Shown piece after piece: positions 38,353 to 47,267 of a stretch of 64,000 nucleotides of DNA. Origin of the DNA: Rikenellaceae bacterium (GTDB taxonomy: Bacteria > Bacteroidota > Bacteroidia > Bacteroidales > Rikenellaceae). A model generated the notes under the pieces. The model saw nothing but the letters and a program-made list of their open reading frames with translations, was not told the origin of the DNA and searched no databases. Position numbers and translations under genes: made by a program. The stretch spans positions 1-64,000 of the forward strand of contig CABJAJ010000002.1 in NCBI GenBank assembly GCA_902363575.1, read 5' to 3'. Every line of letters begins with the position of its first letter. The first letter of the stretch is position 1.

Positions 38353-39882
38353 ATGGGACAGAAAGTTTTGCTGATGATCCTCGACGGATGGGGCATCGGC
38401 GACGGGAGCAAATCGGATGTGATCCGCCGGATGCACCCGCAGTACATTACGGCCATGACGGAGCGCTATCCCCACGCGCAGCTCCGCACCGACGGCCGGT
38501 ACGTGGGGCTTCCCGAGGGGCAGATGGGCAACTCGGAGGTCGGCCACCTCAACATCGGGGCCGGACGGGTGGTCTATCAGGATTTGGTGAAGATCAACCG
38601 GGCCATTGCCGACGGGTCGATCCGACGAAACGAAGAGATCGTCGAAGCGTTCGACTATGCCGAGCGCGAAGGGGTCGGCGTCCACCTGATGGGACTGGTT
38701 TCCGACGGCGGCGTCCATTCGTCGCTCGACCACCTGTTCGCGCTGCTCGACATCGCCGCAGCCCGGGGAATCGACAAGACTTTCGTGCACTGCTTCATGG
38801 ATGGACGCGACACCGATCCGCGCAGCGGAAAGGGCTTTATCGCCCGGTTGCAGGAGCATATCGACCGATCGACCGGGGTGATCGCCTCGATCATCGGCCG
38901 CTACTATGCCATGGACCGCGACAAGCGGTGGGAGCGGGTCAGGCTGGCCTACGACATGCTCGTCAATGGCGTGGGAGAGCACAGTTCGGACATGGTGATG
39001 GCCATGCAGAAGTCGTACGACGAGGGGATCACGGACGAATTCGTGAAGCCTGTGGTGCGTATCGACGAAAACGGCTGTCCCGTCGGGCAGATCCGTCCGG
39101 GCGACGTGGTGATCTTCTTCAACTACCGGAACGACCGGGCTAAGGAGCTCACCGTCGCACTGACCCAGCAGGATATGCCCGAGTCGGGGATGCACACCCT
39201 GCCGCTCTATTATTGCTGCATGACTCCTTATGACGCGGGTTTTCGCGGACTCCATATCCTTTTCGACAAGGAGAACGTGCCCGACACCATCGGCGAATGG
39301 GTCTCCAAACAGGGACTGCGGCAACTGCGGATCGCCGAGACGGAGAAATACGCCCATGTGACGTTCTTCCTCAACGGCGGACGCGAGGAGGTTTTTCCCG
39401 GCGAGGAACGCATCCTGGTCGCCTCCCCGAAGGTGGCGACCTATGACCTGCAACCCGAGATGAGCGCATACGAAGTGGCCGACAAGCTGGTCGGGGCGCT
39501 CGATTCCGGACGGTTCGACTTCATCTGCCTGAACTTCGCCAACGGCGACATGGTGGGGCATACCGGCGTGTACGAAGCCATCGAAAAGGCCGTGACCGCC
39601 GTGGACGAATGTGTGGCCCGGGTGGTCGAGGCAGCGCGGCGCAACGGTTACGAGGTCGTGCAGATCGCCGACCACGGCAACGCCGACAATGCGCTCTATC
39701 CCGACGGCCGGCCCAATACGGCCCATTCGCTCAATCCCGTGCCGATCGTGGTGGTGTCCGACCGGGTCGAAACCGTACACGACGGTACCTTGGCCGACGT
39801 TGCACCTACGGTACTTCGGCTGATGGGCCTCGAACAGCCCGAGGAGATGACGGGACACCCGCTGGTGGAGATGAAAAAATAG
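38353..39882 (+). CDS. gpmI: 2,3-bisphosphoglycerate-independent phosphoglycerate mutase
   Basis: A 509-residue glycolytic enzyme that interconverts 3- and 2-phosphoglycerate with two Mn2+ ions. Motifs: [10 protein letters not shown] (metal ligand Asp), [14 protein letters not shown] with the phosphoserine-forming Ser, [18 protein letters not shown] and [14 protein letters not shown] 38353 has AGGAG 3-7 nt upstream and gives the family N-terminus; a GTG 21 nt upstream is less likely. A terminator follows 25 nt after the stop. Confidence 0.97.
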   Translation: MGQKVLLMILDGWGIGDGSKSDVIRRMHPQYITAMTERYPHAQLRTDGRYVGLPEGQMGNSEVGHLNIGAGRVVYQDLVKINRAIADGSIRRNEEIVEAFDYAEREGVGVHLMGLVSDGGVHSSLDHLFALLDIAAARGIDKTFVHCFMDGRDTDPRSGKGFIARLQEHIDRSTGVIASIIGRYYAMDRDKRWERVRLAYDMLVNGVGEHSSDMVMAMQKSYDEGITDEFVKPVVRIDENGCPVGQIRPGDVVIFFNYRNDRAKELTVALTQQDMPESGMHTLPLYYCCMTPYDAGFRGLHILFDKENVPDTIGEWVSKQGLRQLRIAETEKYAHVTFFLNGGREEVFPGEERILVASPKVATYDLQPEMSAYEVADKLVGALDSGRFDFICLNFANGDMVGHTGVYEAIEKAVTAVDECVARVVEAARRNGYEVVQIADHGNADNALYPDGRPNTAHSLNPVPIVVVSDRVETVHDGTLADVAPTVLRLMGLEQPEEMTGHPLVEMKK

Positions 39883-39906
39883 ACGGCTGCGGTTTGCTCG
39901 TGCAAG

Positions 39907-39939
39907 ATTCCGGGAAGCATCGGCTTTCCGGAATTTTTC
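39907..39939 (+). terminator. Terminator after gpmI
   Basis: ATTCCGG-GAAGC pairs with GGCTTTCCGGAAT and is followed by TTTTT. Confidence 0.8.
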
Positions 39940-40123
39940 GTTGCCCGTTTGCGGGGCGATCGCTGCCCGGGCCGCATCGTCGCGGTTCCCGTGGGGGCGT
40001 CGGAAGCTCCTTCCGCGCTCTTTTTGCGGCGGATGGGGGCGGTGCAGGAAACCGGATCGGATGGGAGGCTGTTTGCAGGAATGCGGAAGGGTGTTGCCGG
40101 TCAGGCTGCGCCGCAGCAAAGGG

Positions 40124-40153
40124 AAAGGTCCGCTCCGAAGAGCGGACCTTTCT
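40124..40153 (+). terminator. Stable hairpin between gpmI and the structured RNA region
   Basis: AAAGGTCCGCTC pairs with GAGCGGACCTTT around a four-base loop, and TCTG follows. It acts as a terminator in either direction only weakly, because the T-runs are in the arms. The 39,940-40,280 stretch otherwise holds no supported gene; a 126-codon frame there has no family features. Confidence 0.5.
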
Positions 40154-40286
40154 GCGACCGGAAACTGTGTACAGGGCTTACAGGGCGCAGCTTGCCGGTC
40201 GCGGGCAGGGAAAAGCGCCTATATGGCAGTCGGGGGCCCTCAGAAAAAAATTATCTGCGAAAGATGGCCCGCAATTTGAACGCACG

Positions 40287-40516
40287 AAAAAAGTGGGCTG
40301 AATCAATCTATTCGCTTCAGCGGTCTTAGGAGTACCTTGCAGCCGAATAGTCAAATTTAGCCCACGCCATACGTGAGCGTTTGACTTTATTCCCGGCTGC
40401 GTGAAATTTCCTAAGTTTCTGAAGCTGGATAAAGCGGAAACGCTTATCTTTTTGTCCGCGTCCTTCCGGATACGCGGGTCGTGTCTGCGGTTTTACATAG
40501 GCTCTTCGGTTGGTGT
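40287..40516 (-). ncRNA. Candidate structured non-coding RNA of unknown class
   Basis: On the - strand an exact TATATTTG -7 box is followed by about 230 nt with dense pairing. First comes CCGCGU/ACGCGG closed by a GGAA loop. A second hairpin is GAUAAGCG/CGCUUUAUC. Then a 112-nt rod (40425 to 40314) has stems GCUUCAG/CUGAAGC, CUUAGGA/UCCUAAG, GCAGCC/GGCUGC, GAAUA/UAUUC and GUCAAA/UUUGAC in nested order. The 3' end is a hairpin (AGCCCAC at 40299-40293 closing it) and U6. That terminator hairpin (40293-40303 with 40355-40365) competes with the top of the rod, so two folds are possible. A 6S-like RNA is conceivable from the rod shape but unproven. The + strand could also be transcribed, since a GAUAAAGCG-GAAA-CGCUUAUC hairpin plus U5 follows the rod there. 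Confidence 0.5.
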
Positions 40517-40522
40517 CTGACG

Positions 40523-40553
40523 CAAATATAGCGATTATTTGTTCTTTTCCATA
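40523..40553 (-). promoter_or_regulatory. Promoter of the candidate RNA
   Basis: Read on the - strand, TATATTTG occupies 40530-40523 immediately after the dehydrogenase stop codon. An AT-rich TTTTAT about 20 bp upstream lies inside the gene. It would start transcription near 40516. Confidence 0.55.
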
Positions 40554-41482
40554 AAATTCGTGATATTTTCGGCCACCAGACCGATCAGCGCGTCGATCGC
40601 CTCGGCCGGCGACCAGGCGTTGTGCGGCGAGAGAAGCAGCCGGTCGGGGTCTTTGACCGCCAGCAGCGGATTGTCCGCCGCGATGGGTTCGCGGGTGAAT
40701 ACATCGATCGCAGCCGCGGCGATCACCTCTTCGTCGAGCGCACGGGCCAATGCCGTCTCGTCCACGATGCCACCCCGCGCCACGTTGATTAGCAGTGCCG
40801 AAGGTTTCATCATCCGCAGTTCCCGCTCGCCGATCAGCCCGCGCGTCCGCTCGTTCAGCGGGGCGTGCACCGACACCACGTCGGCCCAGCCGAGCAGTTC
40901 CGCGAGCGGCAGGGCGGGGTACTCCTCCCGCCGTGCGACGCCCGAAGTGGAGGTGTAGCGCACCTCGCAGCCCAGGGCCGTGGCGACGCGGGCCACTTCG
41001 CGGCCGATCTGTCCCATGCCGACGATTCCCCAGCGGCTTCCCGCAAGCTGTCGGGTCGGGCGGGAAAAGTCGAACGGAACGTCGGAGGCGGCGTAGCGTC
41101 CCGATTTGACGAAACGGTCGTAGTAGAGGCTCTGTCTGAGCAGGGCGATGGCTGCGCCGAGGGTGGTCTCCGTGACCGATCGGGTCGAGTAGCCGGCGGC
41201 GTTGCGAACCTCCACGCCCCGGTCGGCGGCGGCATGCAGGTCGATGTTGTTCATGCCGGTCGCGGCCACGCAGATCAGCCGCAGGCGGGGGAGCCGGTCG
41301 AGCGTCGCGGCGTCGAAGACCACCTTGTTGGTGATGACCACGTCGGCTTCGGCGCAGCGTTCGCAGGTCTGTTCGGGAGCCGTCCGCTCGTATCCCGTGT
41401 AGTTGCCCAGCCGTCGCAGGGGCGTGACGTCGCGCCCGCCCATGCTGTATTCGTCGAGGTAAACGATATTCAGGTTTGCCAT
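40535..41482 (-). CDS. D-2-hydroxyacid dehydrogenase
   Basis: A 315-residue NAD-dependent dehydrogenase. The Rossmann motif GIVGMGQIGREVA lies near residues 148-160. The catalytic Arg is in NVARGGIVDE, the Glu in DVFTREP, and the His in LLSPHNAWSP. The substrate is not fixed by sequence; glycerate/hydroxypyruvate or lactate-type are possible, and gpmI nearby is on the other strand. ATG 41482 (MANLNIVYLDEYSMG) is preferred over a longer frame from 41554. Confidence 0.93.
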   Translation of the reverse strand: MANLNIVYLDEYSMGGRDVTPLRRLGNYTGYERTAPEQTCERCAEADVVITNKVVFDAATLDRLPRLRLICVAATGMNNIDLHAAADRGVEVRNAAGYSTRSVTETTLGAAIALLRQSLYYDRFVKSGRYAASDVPFDFSRPTRQLAGSRWGIVGMGQIGREVARVATALGCEVRYTSTSGVARREEYPALPLAELLGWADVVSVHAPLNERTRGLIGERELRMMKPSALLINVARGGIVDETALARALDEEVIAAAAIDVFTREPIAADNPLLAVKDPDRLLLSPHNAWSPAEAIDALIGLVAENITNFMEKNK

Positions 41483-41663
41483 TTTGTCCGTTTGTTTTGT
41501 GCCCGGCCGGACAGCCCAGTCGGTTGTGGGTTCAAAATTACGAAAAGATTTCAAATCCCGGCGGAAGCATATGTCGATTCCGGACGAAAAATTTGGATAT
41601 TTCGCCGATTATTCGTATATTGTCCTGACAATCCATATTAAGCGTATGAAGCCCGAATTTTAT

Positions 41664-41672
41664 GGGGGGGGG
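41664..41672 (+). repeat. G9 homopolymer upstream of the large lipoprotein
   Basis: Nine consecutive G lie 122 bp before the lipoprotein ATG, inside an otherwise mixed-sequence gap of 311 bp. Homopolymers of this length are prone to slippage. Confidence 0.9.
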
Positions 41673-41793
41673 TATTTTTAAACCCGCGCTTCTCCGTCGA
41701 TAAATACCTGTTTTTCTACCGTGTTACACCGGAATTCGGTGCCGTTCGTCGGCATCGGGTTCCGGATTTTTATTCACTTAAAAATCAACCCGT

Positions 41794-44343
41794 ATGAAAA
41801 AACACCGCATTTTCTGGCTTCTCGCTGCGACGATCCTCGCAGCCGGCTGTTCGTCGGACGACACGCCGACACCTCCTCCGCCTCCGCAGGCCGGCGACCT
41901 GAGTGCGCAGGGTACCGCCAACTGCTACCTAATCAGCGGCCCGGGCGATTATTCGTTCGATGCGACCGTCATGGGCAACGGCGTCTCGACCGAACGAGCC
42001 CCGGCGTCGCGCCTTGCACCCGTCGCCGCAGGGCTGGTCTGGCAGGATACGCCGGGCCTGCTTTCCGATGTCGAACTCTGTGAGGGACGCGTCTGCTTTA
42101 CGGCGGGCGGGAAAAAGGGCAACGCCCTGCTCGCCGTGTACGATGCCGGCGGAAAGGTGCTATGGAGCTGGCATATCTGGGCGACCGACTACGATCCGGC
42201 TTCGGGGGCGGCCAAACTGAACGGGCTGACCTGGATGACGCTCAACCTGGGTGCGGTGGCGACGGACTACGACGCTACGGGCACGGTCAAAGGAATGGTT
42301 TACCAGTGGGGACGTAAAGACCCCTTCCCCTCCGTTTCGGGGTGGACCGATGCGGGCGGCATCACGGTATATGACGCCTCCGGTTCAACGGCCGATCCGT
42401 TCCGCACGGAGCAGGTCGCCCGCACGGACAACCTGGCCGAAGCGGTGGCCCATCCGACCACCTTCTATTCCGGCACGCGCGACGAAGGCGACTTCGGGCC
42501 TTACGACTGGCTTACCACCGATGCTTCGGCCATGAACGACCGTCTGTGGGAAACCATGACCGACAGCGGCAAGACGCTCTTCGATCCCTGTCCTCCGGGC
42601 TGGCGCGTGCCCCGCAAGGAGAGCTGGACGGGACTGAACGAAACGAATTTCATCTGGGACGATGCGGCGCTCGGTCGCCGCCATGCCTTGTTGGGCTATT
42701 ATCCCGCGGCGGGCAGCCGGGGTGCGGCGACGGGCGAATGGAACTTCGTCGGCGGCAGCGGCCTGTACTGGTCGTCCTCCGCCACCGAGGATTGTTACGT
42801 CAGCAAGCTCAATTTCCTGCCCGCATACATCAATGTCCAGAGCAACGCCAACCGCGCTTCGGGATTTCCCGTGCGATGCGTGAGCGAAACGGTGGGCGAT
42901 CCGGGCGAGGACCCCGGAACGATCGAAAAATACGAGTTGGACCGGGTTACCGAATCGGCCTACATCGGATTCGCCGGGGACGATGCTTCGGCCAATTACT
43001 ACATCGGCCTGTCCAATGTGCCGTTCGAGCTCTCCGACGAGGGCGAGCAGTTTCCCACGCAGCCCGGCATGATTATGTACCTCGATCTGTACGGCGATAC
43101 CAGTATCGACCCCAAGTCGGCTGTCCTGCCCGACGGCACCTATACGGTCCGTTCGGAAACCACCTCGGGCTCGGCCAACGCCACCTATACGTGGGCACGA
43201 ATGATGACCGACGAGCACGAAATCGTCTATCGCAGAACGACCGGCGGCAAAGTGAAAGTCCGGCGGACCGACAGCGGCTATTCGATCGAGGGCACGTTCC
43301 GCTCCACCGACGGGCCCGATTTCACGATCAGCTATACGGGTGAGATCGCTTTCACCGACCGCACGCCCGGACCGTCCGTGCTGCCTATCGTCGATCCGGT
43401 GAATGCCCGGTTTACCGAAGCGGTCGCACAGTGGGAGTATTCCGGCGATCAGAGCGACCGTTTCACGATCCGCCTGCTCGACGGCCGCATGGAGAACGAC
43501 GAGTTGGCCGAGGGGTACCGCCTGACCATCGACCTGCTCTCGGAGAAACTTTCCGAGAAGGGAAACATCGTGATTCAGCCGGGCCGGTACAGCATCGGCA
43601 GCGACTATGTTTCGCCCATGACCTTCTCCGTCGGGGCGCTTTACAGCCTGATGGGAATTCCGATGTACACGGGAACTTACTGCCAGCAGGCGCAACCCGA
43701 CGGCCTCACGCCCCTTTGCGGCTTTGCGTCCGGCGGGACGATCGAGGTCGAACGCTCGGGCGACCGGTATGCGTTCACCGTCGATATCACCACCGCCGAG
43801 GGGGTTTCGGTCAAAGGAACCTATGCCATGAACGAGGTGACCTTCATCGACAATGCGCCTTACGAGCCGGCGGGCGACTGGCTGAGTATCCTGCGGGAGG
43901 ACAAGACCGTGATTTTTGCGCAGGACGACGCCTCCGAATGTCGCGTCTGGCGGTACGGTTCGGACGACGGGGAGCCGACCGAATTTGAAATTCTGGTCGA
44001 TAACAACACCACCGACGAGGCTTTCCAACTGCTCGTACTCGCACCGGCCGGTGCGACCTCCCTGGCGGGGACCTATACGGCCCCGGCCGATCCCGACCGT
44101 CCGGGAGTCGGCAACTTTGTTCCCGGCTACAAACAGCTTTCGATGCTCAAAGGCACCTGGGGCTACCTGCTCTACGATTTCCGGGTCACCAACTACGTCG
44201 GAGCTCCCGCTACCGAGGGGACGATCGAAATTCGCGACCTGGAGGACGGAAAGATCGAGATCCAGTACGAGGTGAAAGACGATGCCGAGCCGCAGAATAC
44301 GGTGCGTTCGGTCTGGAGCGGCTCGATCCGCTGGATCAACTGA
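41794..44343 (+). CDS. Large surface lipoprotein with FISUMP-like domain
   Basis: An 849-residue lipoprotein. Residues 1-20 end in the lipobox LAAGCSSDD, followed by a poly-Pro spacer. Residues about 40-365 form a domain with FDPCPPGWRVPRKESW, WNFVGGSGLYWSSSA and GFPVRCVSE, the signature pattern of FISUMP/fimbrillin-associated major paralogous domains. The C-terminal ~480 residues are three roughly similar beta domains, each with strings like VRSETTSGSANATYTWAR. Probably exposed on the outer membrane. Function unknown; adhesion or glycan binding is inference. Monocistronic, ending in a strong terminator. Confidence 0.8.
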   Translation: MKKHRIFWLLAATILAAGCSSDDTPTPPPPPQAGDLSAQGTANCYLISGPGDYSFDATVMGNGVSTERAPASRLAPVAAGLVWQDTPGLLSDVELCEGRVCFTAGGKKGNALLAVYDAGGKVLWSWHIWATDYDPASGAAKLNGLTWMTLNLGAVATDYDATGTVKGMVYQWGRKDPFPSVSGWTDAGGITVYDASGSTADPFRTEQVARTDNLAEAVAHPTTFYSGTRDEGDFGPYDWLTTDASAMNDRLWETMTDSGKTLFDPCPPGWRVPRKESWTGLNETNFIWDDAALGRRHALLGYYPAAGSRGAATGEWNFVGGSGLYWSSSATEDCYVSKLNFLPAYINVQSNANRASGFPVRCVSETVGDPGEDPGTIEKYELDRVTESAYIGFAGDDASANYYIGLSNVPFELSDEGEQFPTQPGMIMYLDLYGDTSIDPKSAVLPDGTYTVRSETTSGSANATYTWARMMTDEHEIVYRRTTGGKVKVRRTDSGYSIEGTFRSTDGPDFTISYTGEIAFTDRTPGPSVLPIVDPVNARFTEAVAQWEYSGDQSDRFTIRLLDGRMENDELAEGYRLTIDLLSEKLSEKGNIVIQPGRYSIGSDYVSPMTFSVGALYSLMGIPMYTGTYCQQAQPDGLTPLCGFASGGTIEVERSGDRYAFTVDITTAEGVSVKGTYAMNEVTFIDNAPYEPAGDWLSILREDKTVIFAQDDASECRVWRYGSDDGEPTEFEILVDNNTTDEAFQLLVLAPAGATSLAGTYTAPADPDRPGVGNFVPGYKQLSMLKGTWGYLLYDFRVTNYVGAPATEGTIEIRDLEDGKIEIQYEVKDDAEPQNTVRSVWSGSIRWIN

Positions 44344-44361
44344 TCCGCAGTTCACTTTTTA

Positions 44362-44393
44362 CCGGGACGGCCTCAGCGCCGTCCCGGTTTTTT
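44362..44393. terminator. Bidirectional terminator between convergent genes
   Basis: CCGGGACGGC pairs with GCCGTCCCGG around CTCAGC, with T6 on the + strand side and a short A-run on the other. Confidence 0.88.
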
Positions 44394-44423
44394 GTGCCTT
44401 CGGAAGCGGAAGTTCCGCTCGGG

Positions 44424-45146
44424 TCACTCCATTTCGCCTGCGAGATCGCGGATCACCACCGAGGCGCAGCCGATACCCAGCAGCGCGGGCAGGTAGGATA
44501 TGGTGCCGACGTTGGATTTCTTGTTGGGCTCGTCGCAGGCGACCAGGGCCCTTTCGCGGACAGGCTCGGGAGAGAAGACGGCCCGGAATCCGCTGCGGAT
44601 GCCCGCCTTGTGCAGTCGCTTGCGCAGCATGTGGGCCAGCGGGCAGTGGTGGGTTTTCGAGATGTCGGCGATCTCCATGCGCGTGGGGTCGGTCTTGGCC
44701 CCCGCTCCCATCGAGCTGACGAGCGGAATATCCCGCCGGAGGCAGCCGCAGATCAGCGCCAGCTTGGGCGAAAGCGTGTCGATGGCGTCCACGGCGTAGT
44801 CGTAACGTGCCGCGTCGAGCAGCAGGTCGGTCTCCTCGTCGCGGATATAGCGGCAGACGACGCGCAGCTCGAGCTGCGGATTGATGTCCCGCAGCCGCTC
44901 GGCCAGCACTTCGGCCTTGGGCCGCCCGACGGTCGAGCGGAGGGCTACCAGTTGGCGGTTGATGTTGGTGAGGCTGACCGTGTCGGCGTCGGCGACGGTC
45001 ATGCGCCCGACGCCCGCACGGGCGATCATTTCGGCGGCATAGGCTCCCACGCCGCCCAGTCCGACCACCAATACATGCGCCGCTGCGAGCCGCGCGAGCT
45101 TTTCTTCCCCGAGCAGCAGTCGGGTGCGTTCCTGCCATTCCTCCAT
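44424..45146 (-). CDS. tcdA: tRNA threonylcarbamoyladenosine dehydratase
   Basis: A 240-residue E1-like ThiF/MoeB-fold enzyme that cyclises t6A37 to ct6A in tRNA. The nucleotide-binding motif is VLVVGLGGVGAYAAEMIARAG (residues 25-45), followed by TNINRQ and the conserved DAIDTLSPK. Length fits TcdA/CsdL rather than longer E1 proteins. It lies 4 nt downstream of the TatD-like gene in the same orientation. Confidence 0.88.
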   Translation of the reverse strand: MEEWQERTRLLLGEEKLARLAAAHVLVVGLGGVGAYAAEMIARAGVGRMTVADADTVSLTNINRQLVALRSTVGRPKAEVLAERLRDINPQLELRVVCRYIRDEETDLLLDAARYDYAVDAIDTLSPKLALICGCLRRDIPLVSSMGAGAKTDPTRMEIADISKTHHCPLAHMLRKRLHKAGIRSGFRAVFSPEPVRERALVACDEPNKKSNVGTISYLPALLGIGCASVVIRDLAGEME

Positions 45147-45150
45147 GATG

Positions 45151-45732
45151 TTATCCGAATAAGCGTCGGTAATTTTCCGCGATGACCCGCCGCAGCTCCC
45201 CGACCGTCGTACCCCGCACCTCGGCGGCGCGGGCGTAAACGGTTTCGATTGCGACGTCGCTGTCGTCCGTCTCCAGGAAAAGCCGGTCGGCGGGGAGGGT
45301 GCGCAGCACCTCCGTCGTGCGGGGCGAGCGGAATGTTCGCTCCCCGAACGAGAGGCAGTAACCCGCCGCGAGCGCCCGCGCCGCCTGCTGCGGCGAGCCG
45401 ATGAAACCGTGGAAGATCACGGCCTTCAGCCGCCGTCCCTGCAAATCCTTCATCAGTGGCTCGAAAGCCCTGACGCAATGCAATACCACCGGAAGTCCTG
45501 TGCGTTCGGCCAAGTCGAGCTGTTCGCGCAGCAGCCTGAGCTGGGCTCCGCGGTCGGTAGCGCGGGCATAGTCCAGCCCGATCTCGCCGACGGCCTGCGC
45601 CGCAGCCGTCAGCGCGGGCAGCTTCCCCGGTGCGGTCGCTTCCGCCTGCCAGGGATGGATGCCCTCGGCACGGAGCTCGATGCCCCGTCCTGTGGGACGG
45701 TGGGTGTGGATATTTACATAGGGGTCGTTCAT
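45151..45732 (-). CDS. TatD-family metal-dependent hydrolase
   Basis: A 193-residue amidohydrolase-fold protein, shorter than typical 260-residue TatD. Metal ligands: NIHTHRP at the start, GEIGLDYAR, VLHCVRA and the final ETDDSD. The shortened middle lacks part of the usual barrel, and similar short TatD proteins are common in Bacteroidales. ATG 45732 (MNDPYVNIHTH) is chosen because the upstream extension has no family match. Probably nuclease or deaminase-like activity; substrate unknown. Co-oriented with tcdA. Confidence 0.85.
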   Translation of the reverse strand: MNDPYVNIHTHRPTGRGIELRAEGIHPWQAEATAPGKLPALTAAAQAVGEIGLDYARATDRGAQLRLLREQLDLAERTGLPVVLHCVRAFEPLMKDLQGRRLKAVIFHGFIGSPQQAARALAAGYCLSFGERTFRSPRTTEVLRTLPADRLFLETDDSDVAIETVYARAAEVRGTTVGELRRVIAENYRRLFG

Positions 45733-45822
45733 CGTCCGGAAAGCTTGCGGTGCAAAAGTAGGAATTTTCCTGCAAGGACGGCAAATTAAACGCAATTCCG
45801 GGTTTTTTCATGAAAAATATCG

Positions 45823-45830
45823 TATCTTCG
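45823..45830 (+). promoter_or_regulatory. -7 box of the nqr operon promoter
   Basis: TATCTTCG, a common variant of TAnnTTTG, with a T-rich stretch about 20 bp upstream. It lies 80 nt before nqrA, leaving a long AT-rich leader. Confidence 0.5.
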
Positions 45831-45909
45831 CACGCGATTAAAGTGCGTTATCGTGCTAACAGTAAGTTTTATTTCATAATTCATCACATAATCATCAATC
45901 CAACTAACC

Positions 45910-47265
45910 ATGTCGAAAGTCATTACACTACGCAAGGGTCTCGACATCAATCTTCTGGGAAAGGCTGCCCAAGAGCTCGTCGATCTGCCGATGGCTCGGG
46001 AGTACGCCGTCTCGCCGCTCGACTTCGAGGGCGTGACGCCCAAGCTGCTGGTTAAGGTCGGTGACCGGGTGAAGGCAGGCACGCCGTTGTTCTTCAACAA
46101 GTACGACGAGCGGGTGCTCTTTACCTCTCCGGTCAGCGGCACGGTGTCGGCGGTCAATCGCGGAGAGAAACGCAAAGTGCTCGACGTGACCGTCGAGGCC
46201 GATGCGACCCAGACTTACGAGGAGTTCCCGGCGGTCGATCTGAAATCCGCCGCGCGGGAGGAGATCATCGGGCAACTGCTGCGTGCGGGCCTGTGGCCCA
46301 TGATCGTGCAGCGTCCCTACGGCGTCATTGCCGACCCGAACGACATTCCGAAGGCCGTATTCGTTTCGGCGTTCGATTCCGCGCCCCTGGCCCCCGATTA
46401 CAACTTCGTGCTGCGGGGCGAACGGAAAAACCTCCAGACCGGTATCGACGTCATGCGTCGCCTCACCTCGGGCAAGGTGCACCTCTCGGTGCGGGCCGGC
46501 AGCGAGGGCGAGATGCCTGCGCTTCAGGGGGCTGAAATCCACAAATTCGCGGGCAAGCACCCCGCGGGCAACGTGGGCGTGCAGATCCACCACATCGACC
46601 CCGTCAATAAGGGCGAGATCGTCTGGACGGTAAACGTGCAGGACCTCGCCATCATCGGCCGCCTGTTCAACGACCGCCGCGTCGATATGCGCCGCGTCGT
46701 CGCCGTGGCCGGATCGGAGGTGCTCAAACCTCGCTACTGCCGCATCGTCTCGGGAGCTCCCGTGGCTTCGATCCTGCGGGACAACGTGCGGCCTCAGGAG
46801 CCCGGAAACCATTGCCGCATCATTTCGGGCAACGTGCTCACGGGAGTCAAAACTCCGGAGAACGGCTACCTGGCATTCTATGCGAACATGGTCACGGTCA
46901 TCCCCGAGGGCGACAAGTTCGAGCTGCTCGGCTGGGCCATGCCGCGCCTGAACAAATTTTCCGTCTCGCGCACCTATTTCTCGTGGCTTCGTCCCCGCAA
47001 GGCCTACAACCTGGATACCAACCTCAACGGCGGCGAGCGTCCGTTCGTGGTGACGGGGCTCTACGAGCGTTACCTGCCCATGGACATCTATCCCATGTAT
47101 CTGCTCAAGGCGATCCTGGCGGGGGATATCGACAAAATGGAGAACCTGGGTATCTATGAGGTGGTCGAGGAGGATTTCGCACTCTGCGAGTTCGTCGATC
47201 CCTCGAAGATCGAGATGCAGCAGATCATCCGCGACGGTATTAACTTGATGATTAAGGAGGCATAG
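45910..47265 (+). CDS. nqrA: Na+-translocating NADH:quinone reductase subunit A
   Basis: A 451-residue membrane-associated subunit of the NQR complex that couples NADH oxidation to sodium export. The start MSKVITLRKGLDINLLGKA and the GVTPKLLVKVGDRVKAG barrel-sandwich hybrid segment are typical. It contains no redox centre of its own in the family. It is first of six genes in canonical order; nqrB follows 2 nt later. Confidence 0.97.
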   Translation: MSKVITLRKGLDINLLGKAAQELVDLPMAREYAVSPLDFEGVTPKLLVKVGDRVKAGTPLFFNKYDERVLFTSPVSGTVSAVNRGEKRKVLDVTVEADATQTYEEFPAVDLKSAAREEIIGQLLRAGLWPMIVQRPYGVIADPNDIPKAVFVSAFDSAPLAPDYNFVLRGERKNLQTGIDVMRRLTSGKVHLSVRAGSEGEMPALQGAEIHKFAGKHPAGNVGVQIHHIDPVNKGEIVWTVNVQDLAIIGRLFNDRRVDMRRVVAVAGSEVLKPRYCRIVSGAPVASILRDNVRPQEPGNHCRIISGNVLTGVKTPENGYLAFYANMVTVIPEGDKFELLGWAMPRLNKFSVSRTYFSWLRPRKAYNLDTNLNGGERPFVVTGLYERYLPMDIYPMYLLKAILAGDIDKMENLGIYEVVEEDFALCEFVDPSKIEMQQIIRDGINLMIKEA

Positions 47266-47267
47266 CG

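Noticed and set aside
39949..40329. 126-codon + strand frame between gpmI and the dehydrogenase
   Set aside because: Crosses a stable hairpin and part of the candidate RNA; no family features.
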